DNA from: Jiangella asiatica
GTDB taxonomy: Bacteria > Actinomycetota > Actinomycetes > Jiangellales > Jiangellaceae
Assembly (NCBI RefSeq): GCF_004349065.1
Contig: NZ_SMKZ01000031.1
Location: 1 to 64,000 of the forward strand
Reading direction: 5' to 3'
DNA: 64,000 nucleotides
The notes under the pieces are model-generated. The model saw only the letters and a list, made by a program, of their open reading frames with translations, was not told the origin of the DNA and did not search any database. Of this stretch, positions 1-7,888 are shown in pieces; the stretch's first letter is position 1, and every line of letters starts with the position of its first letter. Made by a program: the position numbers and the translations under genes.

Positions 1-74
1 GGCGGGACGGGCGTGCCGGCCGCGGCCAGCCGTCGGGCGAACCCGACGAGGTGGTGGGTGATGTCCACGCTCAC
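1..74 (-). CDS. VWA-domain (CoxE-like) protein, N-terminus only
   Basis: Only the first 24 codons are in the window; the gene runs off the left edge. It starts with GTG inside a GTGA overlap with the stop of the upstream MoxR ATPase gene, so the two are translationally coupled. The visible peptide begins VSVDITHHLVGFARRL, which looks like the start of VWA-containing proteins encoded directly after MoxR-type ATPases (CoxE/YehP-like partners). In such pairs the ATPase and the VWA protein work together as a chaperone-like metal-insertion or maturation machine. The assignment rests on context plus this short peptide. The VWA fold and MIDAS motif would lie outside the window. Confidence 0.5.
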   Translation of the reverse strand, partial: MSVDITHHLVGFARRLAAAGTPVP

Positions 75-955
75 GGCCGGCCGACCAGCTCGATCACCTC
101 GCCCAGGACCCGCTCGGTGTCCTCCTGGTACTTGAGGACCGCGCCGAGCGTCCGGGACGCCAGCTCGGGGTCGAGCTCGGTGGCGCCCAGCTCCGCCAGC
201 GCGGCCACCCAGTCGATCGACTCGGCCAGTCCCGGCGGCTTGAGCAGGTCGGCGCCGCGCAGCCGCTGCACCGCGCGAGCGACGTCGCCGGCCAACCGCT
301 CCCCCACACCCGGCAGCCGGCGCCGGATGACGGCCACTTCACGCTCGAACGTCGGGTGCGCCAGCCAGTGGTAGAGGCAGCGCCGCTTGAGCGCGTCGTG
401 GACCTCGCGGGTGCGGTTGCTGGTGACGACGACGACCGGCGGCGTCGGCGCGCGGATGGTGCCGATCTCCGGGATCGAGATGGTGAAGTCCGACAGCACC
501 TCCAGCAGGAACGCCTCGAACTCGTCGTCGGCACGGTCGACCTCGTCGACCAGCAGCACCGACGGCGACGTCTCCAGCGCGCGCAACAGCGGCCGCGCGA
601 GCAGGAACCGACGGTCGTACAGCTCGTGCTCCAGCCGGTCGACGTCGGTGACGCCGGCAGCCTCGGCGGCACGCAGGTGCAGCAGCTGGCGCGGGAAGTC
701 CCAGTCGTAGAGCGCCTGCGCGGCGTCCACGCCCTCGTAGCATTGCAGCCGGATCAGCGGCGCGTCCAGCACCGTCGCCAGAGCCTGCGCCAACGACGTC
801 TTGCCGACCCCGGCCTCGCCCTCCACGAACAGCGGCCGGCCCATCCGCAGCGCGAGGAAAGCCGCCGTCGCCAGGCCCTCGTCGGCCAGGTAGCCGGCCG
901 CGTCCAGACGCACGGCCAGGTCGTCGGGCGAGGAGACGCCGTCGGTGTCAACCAT
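71..955 (-). CDS. MoxR-family AAA+ ATPase
   Basis: 294-residue cytoplasmic AAA+ ATPase of the MoxR branch, the usual size for the family. Walker A is GEAGVGKT at residues 46-53 and Walker B is VLLVDEVD at 133-140. The segment after Walker B (ADDEFEAFLLEVL) is typical of MoxR/CoxD proteins. The stop overlaps the GTG of a VWA-type gene, the canonical MoxR-VWA arrangement in which ATP hydrolysis remodels or activates a client, often a metalloenzyme. No dehydrogenase or other obvious client gene is visible on this side, so the substrate is unknown. The start ATG lies 60 bp from a divergent MFS gene. Confidence 0.88.
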   Translation of the reverse strand: MVDTDGVSSPDDLAVRLDAAGYLADEGLATAAFLALRMGRPLFVEGEAGVGKTSLAQALATVLDAPLIRLQCYEGVDAAQALYDWDFPRQLLHLRAAEAAGVTDVDRLEHELYDRRFLLARPLLRALETSPSVLLVDEVDRADDEFEAFLLEVLSDFTISIPEIGTIRAPTPPVVVVTSNRTREVHDALKRRCLYHWLAHPTFEREVAVIRRRLPGVGERLAGDVARAVQRLRGADLLKPPGLAESIDWVAALAELGATELDPELASRTLGAVLKYQEDTERVLGEVIELVGRP

Positions 956-1015
956 GGCCCAACGCTACGCCGCGCCGGCTTGTGCACGCAGCGGCGATGA
1001 CCCATCCTCGTCCTC

Positions 1016-2329
1016 GTGCCCAGCGACGACGGGGAACGGGTCGCCGCCGACAACGACCGTCGTGGCGCGGACACGAGCGACGACGGGGAACAGCGCGGCG
1101 CCGCTCGGCTGCTGCGCGAGGACTCGGCGTTCCGGTCGTTGTTCGTGGCTCGGACCGTGTCGTTCCTGGGCGACTCGCTGAGCCTGGTCGCGCTGATGCT
1201 GCACGTGGCGCAGACCGCCGGGCAGGCGATCGCGGTCTCCTTGCTGCTGTTGGTCGGCGATCTCGCGCCGGCGCTGCTGAGCCCGTTCACCGGGGCGTTG
1301 AGCGACCGGTTCGACCGGAAGCGGGTCATGATCGCCTGCGAGGTGCTCCAGGGCGCGCTGCTCGCGGCGATCGCGCTGTCGTTGCCGCCCTTGCCGCTGC
1401 TGCTGGTGCTGGTCGGCGTGCGGGCGGTGGCCGGTCAGGTCTTCCTGCCGGCGTCGCGGGCCGCGGTGGCCACGCTCGTGCCGGCGCGGGACCAGGCGAC
1501 GGCGAACTCCGTCCTGGGCCTGGCGACGAACGGCGGCGAGGCGGCCGGACCGCTCGTCGCCGCGGCGCTGTTCCCCCTGGTCGGGGTCGCCGGTGTGCTG
1601 CTCGTGGACGCGGCGACCTTCCTGCTGTCGGCGGCGCTGCTGGCCACGCTGCCTCGGCTCCCGCCGTCGTCGACCCCCGGGACCGGCGGCGCGACGGTCG
1701 CCGGCGACGCGACGCTGACCGGCGACGCGAAGGCCGGCCTGGCGCTGATCTGGCGCACCCCGGCACTGCGGATCGTGGCGCTCGGGTTCTGCGCGGTCGT
1801 GGCGTTCAACGGCATCGACGACGTCGCGCTGGTGGTGCTGGCGAGCGACACCTTCGACGCCGGCGACTCCGCCGTCGGCGTGCTGCTGGCCGCGGTCGGG
1901 ATCGGGTTGTTCGCCGGCTACGCGCTTCTGGCCCGCTCCGCGCACCGGTGGTCGATGGTGACGCTGCTGGTGACCGGGTTCGCCGTCAGCAGCGTCGGCA
2001 ACCTGCTGACCGGACTGGCCTGGGCAGTCGCGGCGGCGTTCACGCTACAGACGGTGCGCGGCCTCGGCATCGCCGCCATGGACGTCGCCACCAACACCCT
2101 GCTGCCCCGGCTGGTGCCCGCGACGATGCTGGGCCGCGTCTTCGGCAACCTCTACGGCGCCATCGGTCTCGCCGCCGGGGTGTCGTACCTGGCCGGTGGG
2201 CTGCTGCTGGACGCGACGTCCGCGCCGGCGACGTTCGCCATCGCCGGCGCGGGCGGCACGGTGGCCACCGTCGTCGTCGCCGTGGCGCTGCCCCGGGCGA
2301 TGCGCCGCGGCGGCGACGGTCAGCCCTGA
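1016..2329 (+). CDS. MFS transporter (EntS-like exporter family)
   Basis: 437-residue integral membrane protein with about 12 hydrophobic segments. It carries the MFS loop 2-3 signature in the form GALSDRFDRKRV near residue 100, followed by paired transmembrane segments. The sequence style (FLGDSLSLVAL early, then LAPALLSPFTGALSDR) matches the MFS group that includes EntS-like and macrolide-type exporters. The first 30 residues are hydrophilic and poorly supported; no clear ribosome binding site precedes the GTG at 1016, so the true start could be downstream. The gene ends 2 bp from the convergent AHSA1 gene. The substrate cannot be read from sequence. Confidence 0.82.
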   Translation: MPSDDGERVAADNDRRGADTSDDGEQRGAARLLREDSAFRSLFVARTVSFLGDSLSLVALMLHVAQTAGQAIAVSLLLLVGDLAPALLSPFTGALSDRFDRKRVMIACEVLQGALLAAIALSLPPLPLLLVLVGVRAVAGQVFLPASRAAVATLVPARDQATANSVLGLATNGGEAAGPLVAAALFPLVGVAGVLLVDAATFLLSAALLATLPRLPPSSTPGTGGATVAGDATLTGDAKAGLALIWRTPALRIVALGFCAVVAFNGIDDVALVVLASDTFDAGDSAVGVLLAAVGIGLFAGYALLARSAHRWSMVTLLVTGFAVSSVGNLLTGLAWAVAAAFTLQTVRGLGIAAMDVATNTLLPRLVPATMLGRVFGNLYGAIGLAAGVSYLAGGLLLDATSAPATFAIAGAGGTVATVVVAVALPRAMRRGGDGQP

Positions 2330-2331
2330 GG

Positions 2332-2814
2332 TCACTGTGCCAGCAGGTCGGCGAGCCGCTCGAACTGCTCGATGATGCCCTTGGCCATGCCGGCGGAGAT
2401 GGCGAACTCCAGCACTTCCGCCGACGGGAAGCGGGTCACCCAGTGCACCCGGGTGCCGCCCTCGACCTCCTCGAACGTGATGGTCTCGACGGCGGGCGGC
2501 CCGGCCGGTCCGTCTTCGGGCGCCGTCGTCCGCACCAGCCGGGTCGGCGGCTCGACCTCGAGGTACTCCCCCGCGAACGTGACGCTGCCGCCGTCGTACT
2601 TGTTGATCCACTTCCAGCCGCCGCCGGGACGGACGTCCATCTCGACGACCTCGGTGGTGGTGCCGTGTGGGCCGATCCACCGCGCGAGGTGCTCCGCCGA
2701 GGTCATGGCCGCCCACACCAGGTCGCGCGGTGCGGCGAAGGTCCGCTCGATGAGCAGCTCGTCGTTCTCGGCGACGACCTTCGTCGCCTCGTTGCCCAGG
2801 TCCTGCTTCGTCAT
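2332..2814 (-). CDS. SRPBCC / AHSA1-domain protein
   Basis: 160-residue protein of the AHSA1 (activator of Hsp90 ATPase homologue 1-like) branch of the START/SRPBCC fold. It shows the family pattern: IERTFAAPRDLVWAAMT near the N-terminus, WIGPHG around residue 45, and FEEVEGGTRVHW in the C-terminal half. The ATG overlaps the stop of the upstream ArsR-type regulator (ATGA), so the pair is co-translated. ArsR-AHSA1 pairs are common in actinobacteria; the protein probably binds a small hydrophobic ligand, but no ligand is established. A longer reading frame upstream is only the regulator gene read in another frame. Confidence 0.88.
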   Translation of the reverse strand: MTKQDLGNEATKVVAENDELLIERTFAAPRDLVWAAMTSAEHLARWIGPHGTTTEVVEMDVRPGGGWKWINKYDGGSVTFAGEYLEVEPPTRLVRTTAPEDGPAGPPAVETITFEEVEGGTRVHWVTRFPSAEVLEFAISAGMAKGIIEQFERLADLLAQ

Positions 2815-3230
2815 GGTGTCTCTCCGTTCGGTTCGGTCTTCTCGGGGACGTCGCGATGGTCGGCCGCTGCGGGTCGCTCGGGCACGTCGTTGTGTTGGGG
2901 CCCGGCGCCTTGCAGCTCGGCGAGGTAGCCGTCGAGCCGGTCGAAGCTCACACCGAGGAACTCCCGGTACCGGGTCATCCACGCCACCACCTCTCGCAGC
3001 GGCTCCGGCCGCAGCCGGCACGGGCGCCACTGGGCCTGTCGACCCTGTTCGACGAGCCCGGCGTTCTGCAGCACCTTCACGTGCTTGGAGATGGCCGGCA
3101 GGCTCACGTCGAACGGCTGGGCCAGCTCGCCCACCGTCGCCTCGCCGTCAGCCAGCCGAGCGAGGATCGCCCGGCGCGTGGGATCGGCCAGCGCCGCGAA
3201 CGTCGTGCTGAGGTGATCGACTCGGCTCAT
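2811..3230 (-). CDS. ArsR/SmtB-family transcriptional regulator
   Basis: 139-residue winged-helix repressor. The HTH region is clear: FAALADPTRRAILARLADGE, then LAQPFDVSLPAISKHVKVLQ as the recognition part. The C-terminal tail is acidic and proline-rich and probably disordered. No metal-binding cysteine pair is seen, as is usual for the ArsR subfamily paired with AHSA1 proteins. ATG at 3230 is preferred over the GTG one codon earlier because the AGGGAAA ribosome site is better spaced from it. The gene is translationally coupled to the AHSA1 gene downstream. It probably represses its own promoter through the palindrome just upstream. Confidence 0.88.
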   Translation of the reverse strand: MSRVDHLSTTFAALADPTRRAILARLADGEATVGELAQPFDVSLPAISKHVKVLQNAGLVEQGRQAQWRPCRLRPEPLREVVAWMTRYREFLGVSFDRLDGYLAELQGAGPQHNDVPERPAAADHRDVPEKTEPNGETP

Positions 3231-3243
3231 CACTTTCCCTAAC

Positions 3244-3292
3244 GGTTAATTAACCTTCTTGGAAACTACGGGCCATCCGCATGGGTTGTCAA
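3244..3292 (-). promoter_or_regulatory. arsR promoter with 12-bp palindromic operator
   Basis: On the minus strand a -35 TTGACA (3287-3292) and a -10 TAGTTT (3263-3268) are separated by exactly 18 bp, and the predicted start point falls on a perfect 12-bp palindrome GGTTAATTAACC at 3244-3255. An AT-rich palindrome is striking in this GC-rich DNA. An operator at the start point of an arsR gene is the usual arrangement for autorepression. The promoter geometry is seen directly; the repressor assignment is inference. Confidence 0.65.
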
Positions 3293-3697
3293 GAGGGCTG
3301 AACCGAAGAGCGACGGCGGGCGTCCAAGAAGCACGGGCCGGATCGTCGAGGGACGTCCGGAGGCGGGTTTCCGGGGCCGCTGATCGCGGTGACGGCGCCG
3401 CCGGCGCGCGGTGCCCGTGGTGACACCTCTCCGTCACGGGACGCTGGGGCCGACGACCGTGCGTGCGCCGCACGCGTGAGCGCCGGGTGACCTCCGACGA
3501 TCCGGCCCGCCCACGCCACGAATGACACCGTCGACGCCGGGGCCGTGAACCGCGGCGCCGAGCTCTATCCGCGCCACCGCTCCGTGCCGGCCCACACTCG
3601 AATTTCTTGCGCATGCCCCGGCTTCTGGCTCATATGACGCCGATATCGACCCCGTGCGCCAGAAATCCGAGCGTCCGCAAGCGAAGCGAGCATCAGC
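3293..3697. other. Intergenic stretch with no supported feature
   Basis: About 400 bp between the arsR promoter and the def terminator. A 122-codon open frame on the minus strand has no ribosome site, no recognisable domain and a composition like random GC-rich DNA, so I do not call it. I see no repeat or RNA element here. Confidence 0.5.
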
Positions 3698-3743
3698 CCA
3701 CCTGACCCGCGCGGGGTTGGCGGGCTACGGCTGGGTCAGGTGG
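3698..3743 (-). terminator. Hairpin over the def stop codon
   Basis: Perfect 11-bp inverted repeat ccacctgaccc / gggtcaggtgg (3698-3708 with 3733-3743) around a 24-nt loop. The right arm contains the def stop codon. No U-tract follows on the minus strand, as is common for actinobacterial terminators. Likely an intrinsic-type terminator or mRNA 3'-end stabiliser for def. Confidence 0.55.
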
Positions 3744-4281
3744 CGCGGCCGAAGGTGGCGTGCGGCGACTCGCGGATCGCCGGGGCGTCCTCACCGGCCC
3801 AGGCGGCCTCGCGGATGGCCTTCATCGCGGCCTTGCGGGCGTCGCGGTCGAGCTTGTCGATGAAGAGGATGCCGTCGAGGTGGTCGGTCTCGTGCTGGAT
3901 GGCGCGGGCCAGCCGCTCACTACCCTCGATGGCGACCGGGTCGCCGTACATGTTGAAGCCGTGCGCCACGACGCGCAGCGCCCGGCGGCAGTCGTACTCG
4001 AGGCCGGGCAGCGAGAGGCAGCCCTCCGGGCCGAACTGCTCCTCCTCGGACAGTTCGAGGACTGGGTTGATCAGGTGCCCGACGACGTCGTCGACGTCAT
4101 AGGTGAACACGCGCAGGGAGACACCGATCTGGGGCGCGGCGAGACCGGCGCCGGGTGCGTCCAGCATGGTGTCGGTGAGATCGTTGACCAGGGCGCGCAG
4201 CTCGCGGTCGAAGTCGACCACCGGCTCTGCCGTGGTGCGCAGCACCGGGTCGCCGAACAGCCGGATCTGACGGACGGCCAA
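3736..4281 (-). CDS. def: Peptide deformylase
   Basis: 181-residue metalloenzyme that removes the N-formyl group from nascent proteins. All three diagnostic motifs are present: GAGLAAPQIG at residues 44-53, EGCLS at 86-90 with the metal-binding cysteine, and HETDH at 130-134 with the two metal-binding histidines and catalytic glutamate. A TTG start at 4281 gives the usual N-terminus (MAVRQIRLFGDPVL) and sits 4 nt after GGGGGAG; the open frame continues 12 codons further without similarity. The gene lies 54 bp after the HAD gene of the suf block and may be read through from it. The stop codon lies in a terminator stem. Confidence 0.95.
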   Translation of the reverse strand: MAVRQIRLFGDPVLRTTAEPVVDFDRELRALVNDLTDTMLDAPGAGLAAPQIGVSLRVFTYDVDDVVGHLINPVLELSEEEQFGPEGCLSLPGLEYDCRRALRVVAHGFNMYGDPVAIEGSERLARAIQHETDHLDGILFIDKLDRDARKAAMKAIREAAWAGEDAPAIRESPHATFGRAT

Positions 4282-4335
4282 GGTACTCCCCCTCTGTGAT
4301 CGTTCCGGCCGCGCCACGACGGCGCCACCTTCAGG

Positions 4336-4941
4336 TTAGCCGGACAGCAGGCCCAGCCGGCGCAGGTCGGCTCGGAGCCGGTCCGGGCCGGTGAAGTGCA
4401 GCGCGGTCATGCCGAGCTGCGCGGCGGCGGTGACGTTCGGCGGGTTGTCGTCGATGTACACGGTGGACGCCGCGTCTAGGCCGTAGCGGTCCAGCAGCAC
4501 CTGGTAGATGCGCGGGTCCGGCTTGACCATCCTCTCGGTGCCGGAGACGACGATGCCGGCGAACCACGACAGCCACTCGAACCGTTCGACGGCAAGCGGG
4601 AACTTCTCCGCCGACCAGTTGGTCAGCGCGTACAGGCCCACGCCGTCCGCCCGCAGCTCGCGCAGGATGTCGACGGTGCCCTCGATCTGCCCGCCGATGG
4701 TCTCGATCCAGCGAGTGTCGTATGCGGCGATCAGCTCGGAGTGCTCGGGGAACCGGTCGGTGAGCGTGGCGACCGCGTCGGCCCAGGTGCGGCCCGCATC
4801 CTGCTGGGCGTTCCACTCCGACGTCGTGACCTCGGCCAGGAAGCGCTCGACCGCGTCGTCGTCGGAGAGCAGAGTGCGGTAGAGGTAGCGCGGATCCCAG
4901 TCGACGAGAACGCCGCCGAGATCGAACACGACGGCTTTCAT
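4336..4941 (-). CDS. HAD-superfamily (HAD-IA) hydrolase
   Basis: 201-residue HAD-IA phosphatase-like protein. Motif I is VVFDLGGVLVDWD near the N-terminus, where the first Asp is the nucleophile and the usual second Asp is replaced by Gly (DxG), as in many YihX-like members. Motif II is LTNWS, motif III the Lys in MVKPDPRIYQ, and motif IV YIDDNPPNV. The ATG overlaps the sufT stop by 4 nt, so it is translated with the Fe-S cluster genes. The substrate is unknown. Placement suggests a housekeeping or repair phosphatase carried with the suf operon rather than a defined Fe-S step. Confidence 0.88.
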   Translation of the reverse strand: MKAVVFDLGGVLVDWDPRYLYRTLLSDDDAVERFLAEVTTSEWNAQQDAGRTWADAVATLTDRFPEHSELIAAYDTRWIETIGGQIEGTVDILRELRADGVGLYALTNWSAEKFPLAVERFEWLSWFAGIVVSGTERMVKPDPRIYQVLLDRYGLDAASTVYIDDNPPNVTAAAQLGMTALHFTGPDRLRADLRRLGLLSG

Positions 4942-5252
4942 ACGTTGAAGCCGAGCGCGCGCAGCTGCTCCCGCCCCTCGTCGGTGATCTTGTCCGGCCC
5001 CCACGGCGGCATCCACACCCAGTTGATGCGCAGCTCGTTCACCAGGCCGTCGGTGGCGGCCGCCGCCTGCTCCTCGATGAGGTCGGTCAGCGGGCAGGCC
5101 GCGCTGGTCAGCGTCATGTCGACGGTGGCGACGTTCTCCTCGTCGACGGTGACGCCGTAGATGAGGCCGAGGTCGACGACGTTGATGCCCAGCTCGGGGT
5201 CGACGACGTCGCGCAGCGCCTCCTTGAGGTCCTCGATGTCGGTGGCGGTCAT
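4938..5252 (-). CDS. sufT: MIP18-family metal-sulfur cluster assembly factor (SufT-like)
   Basis: 104-residue DUF59/MIP18 protein. It shows the core pattern DVVDPELGINVVDLGLIYG near residues 16-34 and the conserved TSAACPLTDLI stretch with the reactive cysteine. SufT-type proteins help mature Fe-S proteins downstream of the SufBCD scaffold. Both ends overlap neighbours by 4 nt (sufU before, HAD after), which ties it to the suf operon. The family also includes PaaD-like proteins, but the suf context and length argue for SufT. Confidence 0.9.
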   Translation of the reverse strand: MTATDIEDLKEALRDVVDPELGINVVDLGLIYGVTVDEENVATVDMTLTSAACPLTDLIEEQAAAATDGLVNELRINWVWMPPWGPDKITDEGREQLRALGFNV

Positions 5253-5713
5253 CGCCTCTCCTCCTCAGCAGCAACAACTGGCGATCCGACGGCCCGCGCG
5301 GTGGCGTCCTTGAACGCCATCCAGGACAGCAGCGCGCACTTGACCCGGGCCGGGTACTTGGCGACGCCGGCGAACGCGATGCCGTCGCCCAGCACGTCCT
5401 CGTCCGGCTCGATCTGACCCTTGCCCTGCATCAGCTCGACGAACGACTGCTCCACCGCCATGGCGTCGGTGATAGTGGAGCCGGTCAGCAGCTCGTGCAG
5501 CACGCTCGCCGAGGCCTGGCTGATGGAGCAGCCCTGGCCCTCGTACGAGACGTCGACGACCTTCTCGCCGTCCAGGGCGACCCGGACGGTGATCTCGTCG
5601 CCGCAGGTGGGGTTGACGTGGTGGGCCTCGGCGTCGAACGGCTCGCGCAGCCCGCGCCCGTGCGGGTGCTTGTAGTGATCCAGGATGATCTCCTGGTACA
5701 GGCTGTCGTTCAC
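5249..5713 (-). CDS. sufU: SufU-type Fe-S assembly protein (Zn-dependent sulfurtransferase)
   Basis: 154-residue SufU that accepts persulfide sulfur from SufS and passes it to the SufBCD scaffold. The zinc site is complete: Cys37 and Asp39 (NPTCGDE), Cys62 (GQGCS) and Cys126 (RVKCAL). The insert around residues 80-110 that separates SufU from IscU is present. The GTG start lies in a GTGA overlap with sufS, and the end overlaps sufT. No IscU, IscA or HscAB genes are visible in the window, in line with Suf being the main system in actinobacteria. Confidence 0.94.
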   Translation of the reverse strand: MNDSLYQEIILDHYKHPHGRGLREPFDAEAHHVNPTCGDEITVRVALDGEKVVDVSYEGQGCSISQASASVLHELLTGSTITDAMAVEQSFVELMQGKGQIEPDEDVLGDGIAFAGVAKYPARVKCALLSWMAFKDATARAVGSPVVAAEEERR

Positions 5714-6996
5714 CCGAAGAACCTCTTCACATGCTGGACGCCGGCGGCGAGCGCGTCGATCTCGTCGGTACTGGTGTACAGGTAGAACGACGCTCGCGTG
5801 GTCGCCGGTATTCCGTACCGGACGCAGACCGGCCGGGCGCAATGGTGCCCGACCCGCACCGCGACGCCCTGCTCGTCCAGCACCTGGCCGACGTCGTGCG
5901 GGTGGATGCCGTCGACGGTGAACGAGATGGTGCCGCCGCGCAGCTCCGGGGTGTCCGGGCCGATGATCTTCACACCGTCGATGGCGTGCAGCTTCTCCAG
6001 CGCGTACGCGGTGATGGCGTGCTCGTGGTCGTGGATGCGCTCCATGCCCACCGCGCAGAGGTAGTCGACCGCCGCGCCCAGCCCGACGGCCTGCGCGATC
6101 GGCGGCGTCCCGGCCTCGAACTTGTGCGGCACCGGCGCGAACGTGGAGCCCTCCATGGCCACGGTCTCGATCATCTCGCCGCCGCCGAGGAACGGCGGCA
6201 GCCCGTCGAGCACCTCCCGGCGACCCCACAGCACGCCGATCCCCGTCGGGCCGACCATCTTGTGCCCGGTGAAGGCCATCAGGTCCACACCCAGCGCGGT
6301 GACGTCGACCGGCAGGTGCGGCACCGACTGCGACCCGTCCAGCAGCACCAGCGCTCCGACCTCGCTGGCCCGCGCGAGGATGGTCTCGACGTCGTTGACG
6401 GTGCCGAGGATGTTCGACTGATGCACCAGCGAGACGATCTTCGTCCGCGGGTTGATCAGCTCGCCGAGCGTGGACAGGTCCAGACGGCCTTCGTCGGTCA
6501 GCCCGATCCAGCGGAACCGGGCGCCGGTGCGCCGGGCGGCCAGCTGCCACGGAACGATGTTCGAGTGGTGCTCCATCTCGGTGACGACGATCTCGTCGCC
6601 GGGTCCGAGCCGGTACCGCGGGTTCTCCGCCAGGCCGCTGGCCAGCGTGTTCGCCACCAGGTTGAGCGCCTCGGAGGCATTCTTGGTGAAGATGATCTCG
6701 TCCCGGCTGGGCGCGCCGATGAACGCGGCGATCTTGTCGCGGGCGCCCTCGTAGGCCGCGGTGGCCTCCTCGCCGAGCTGGTGCACCGCCCGTGCGACGT
6801 TGGCGTTGTGCCGGGTGTAGTGGTCGGCCAGCGCGTCGAGGACCGCGGTCGGCTTCTGCGACGTGTTGGCCGAGTCCAGGTACACCAGCGGTCGGTCACC
6901 GGCCAGCCGCCGATCGAGGATCGGGAAGTCCTTGCGGACCCGCTCCACGTCCAGCGGGCTGTTCGCTCCGACGCTCACGGCGGGCTCCTCACTCAT
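5710..6996 (-). CDS. sufS: Cysteine desulfurase SufS
   Basis: 428-residue PLP enzyme that converts cysteine to alanine and leaves a persulfide for SufU. The PLP lysine is K246 in FTGHKMVGP, and the sulfur-carrying cysteine is C386 in RVGHHCARP, the class II (SufS) form of the loop. GAGGGA lies 5 nt before the ATG. It is the first gene of the sufS-sufU-sufT-HAD run, joined by 4-nt overlaps. A 123-bp gap with a strong inverted repeat separates it from sufC, so its expression may be set apart from sufRBDC by that structure. Confidence 0.96.
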   Translation of the reverse strand: MSEEPAVSVGANSPLDVERVRKDFPILDRRLAGDRPLVYLDSANTSQKPTAVLDALADHYTRHNANVARAVHQLGEEATAAYEGARDKIAAFIGAPSRDEIIFTKNASEALNLVANTLASGLAENPRYRLGPGDEIVVTEMEHHSNIVPWQLAARRTGARFRWIGLTDEGRLDLSTLGELINPRTKIVSLVHQSNILGTVNDVETILARASEVGALVLLDGSQSVPHLPVDVTALGVDLMAFTGHKMVGPTGIGVLWGRREVLDGLPPFLGGGEMIETVAMEGSTFAPVPHKFEAGTPPIAQAVGLGAAVDYLCAVGMERIHDHEHAITAYALEKLHAIDGVKIIGPDTPELRGGTISFTVDGIHPHDVGQVLDEQGVAVRVGHHCARPVCVRYGIPATTRASFYLYTSTDEIDALAAGVQHVKRFFG

Positions 6997-7007
6997 CGGT
7001 GTCCCTC

Positions 7008-7095
7008 AAATGATCACGTTCAGCAGGATCACCCGAGCCTCACCATGCTTGCGAGCATGGTGCGACACGAGATTTCGTGCTGAACGTGATCATTT
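7008..7095. repeat. Nested inverted repeat between sufC and sufS (family B, copy 1)
   Basis: A perfect 18-bp inverted repeat (7008-7025 with 7078-7095, outer half aaatgatcacgttcagca) encloses a second 9-bp hairpin, caccatgct / agcatggtg (7041-7049 with 7054-7062). The right-hand half reappears on the minus strand near 50.66-50.72 kb and a related core lies near 58.35 kb. It sits between sufC and sufS, both read leftward, so it could act as terminator, attenuator or processing site. It is non-coding in both directions as far as I can see. Confidence 0.85.
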
Positions 7096-7119
7096 CGGGG
7101 TCTCGGTACGGTCAGGGGA

Positions 7120-7878
7120 TCAGGCGCTGGCGCCGGCGTAGTCGACGTAGCCCTTCTCCTCCAGCTTGTCGGCCAGCTCCGGCCCGCCCTCCTCGGCGAC
7201 CCGGCCGCCGACGAACACGTGCACGTAGTCCGGCTTGATGTAGCGCAGGATGCGCGTGTAGTGCGTGATCAGCAGCACGCCCTTGTCGCCGCTGGAGGTG
7301 AACCGGTTGACGCCGTCGGCCACGACGCGCAGCGCGTCGATGTCCAGGCCGGAGTCGGTCTCGTCCAGCACCGCGAACTTCGGGTTCAGCAGCTCCAGCT
7401 GCAAGATCTCGTGGCGTTTCTTCTCACCGCCGGAGAAACCGGTGTTGAGGTCACGCTCGGCGAAGGCGTCGTCGATGGACAGCCGGTCCATCGCCCCCTT
7501 GACATCCTTGACCCACGTGCGCAGCTTGGGCGCCTCGCCGTCGACTGCGGTCTTGGCGGTGCGCAGGAAGTTCGACACCGACACGCCCGGCACCTCGACG
7601 GGGTACTGCATGGCCAGGAACAGGCCGGCCCGGGCGCGTTCGTCGACGGTCATGGCCAGCACGTCCTCGCCGTCCAGCAGCACTTCGCCGCTGGTGACGG
7701 TGTACTTCGGGTGCCCGGCCAGCGAGTAGGCCAGCGTGGACTTGCCCGAGCCGTTCGGGCCCATGACCGCGTGCGTCTCGCCACTGCGGACCGTGAGGTC
7801 CACGCCGCGCAGAATCTCCTTCGGGCCGGACTCGGTCTCGACGGAGACGTGCAGGCCGCGGATCTCCAGGGTACTCAT
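7120..7878 (-). CDS. sufC: Fe-S assembly ATPase SufC
   Basis: 252-residue ABC-type ATPase of the SufBCD scaffold complex, cytoplasmic and not a transporter. Walker A is GPNGSGKST at residues 40-48, the signature is FSGGEKKRHEILQ (the KK/RH form typical of SufC), and Walker B is FAVLDETDSGLD. The gene follows sufD by 10 bp. ATP hydrolysis drives the rearrangement of SufB-SufD during cluster building. Confidence 0.96.
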   Translation of the reverse strand: MSTLEIRGLHVSVETESGPKEILRGVDLTVRSGETHAVMGPNGSGKSTLAYSLAGHPKYTVTSGEVLLDGEDVLAMTVDERARAGLFLAMQYPVEVPGVSVSNFLRTAKTAVDGEAPKLRTWVKDVKGAMDRLSIDDAFAERDLNTGFSGGEKKRHEILQLELLNPKFAVLDETDSGLDIDALRVVADGVNRFTSSGDKGVLLITHYTRILRYIKPDYVHVFVGGRVAEEGGPELADKLEEKGYVDYAGASA

Positions 7879-7888
7879 CTCGGTTGCC

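Noticed and set aside
3246-3614. 122-codon ORF upstream of arsR
   Set aside because: Overlaps the arsR promoter, lacks a ribosome site and has no protein-like features.
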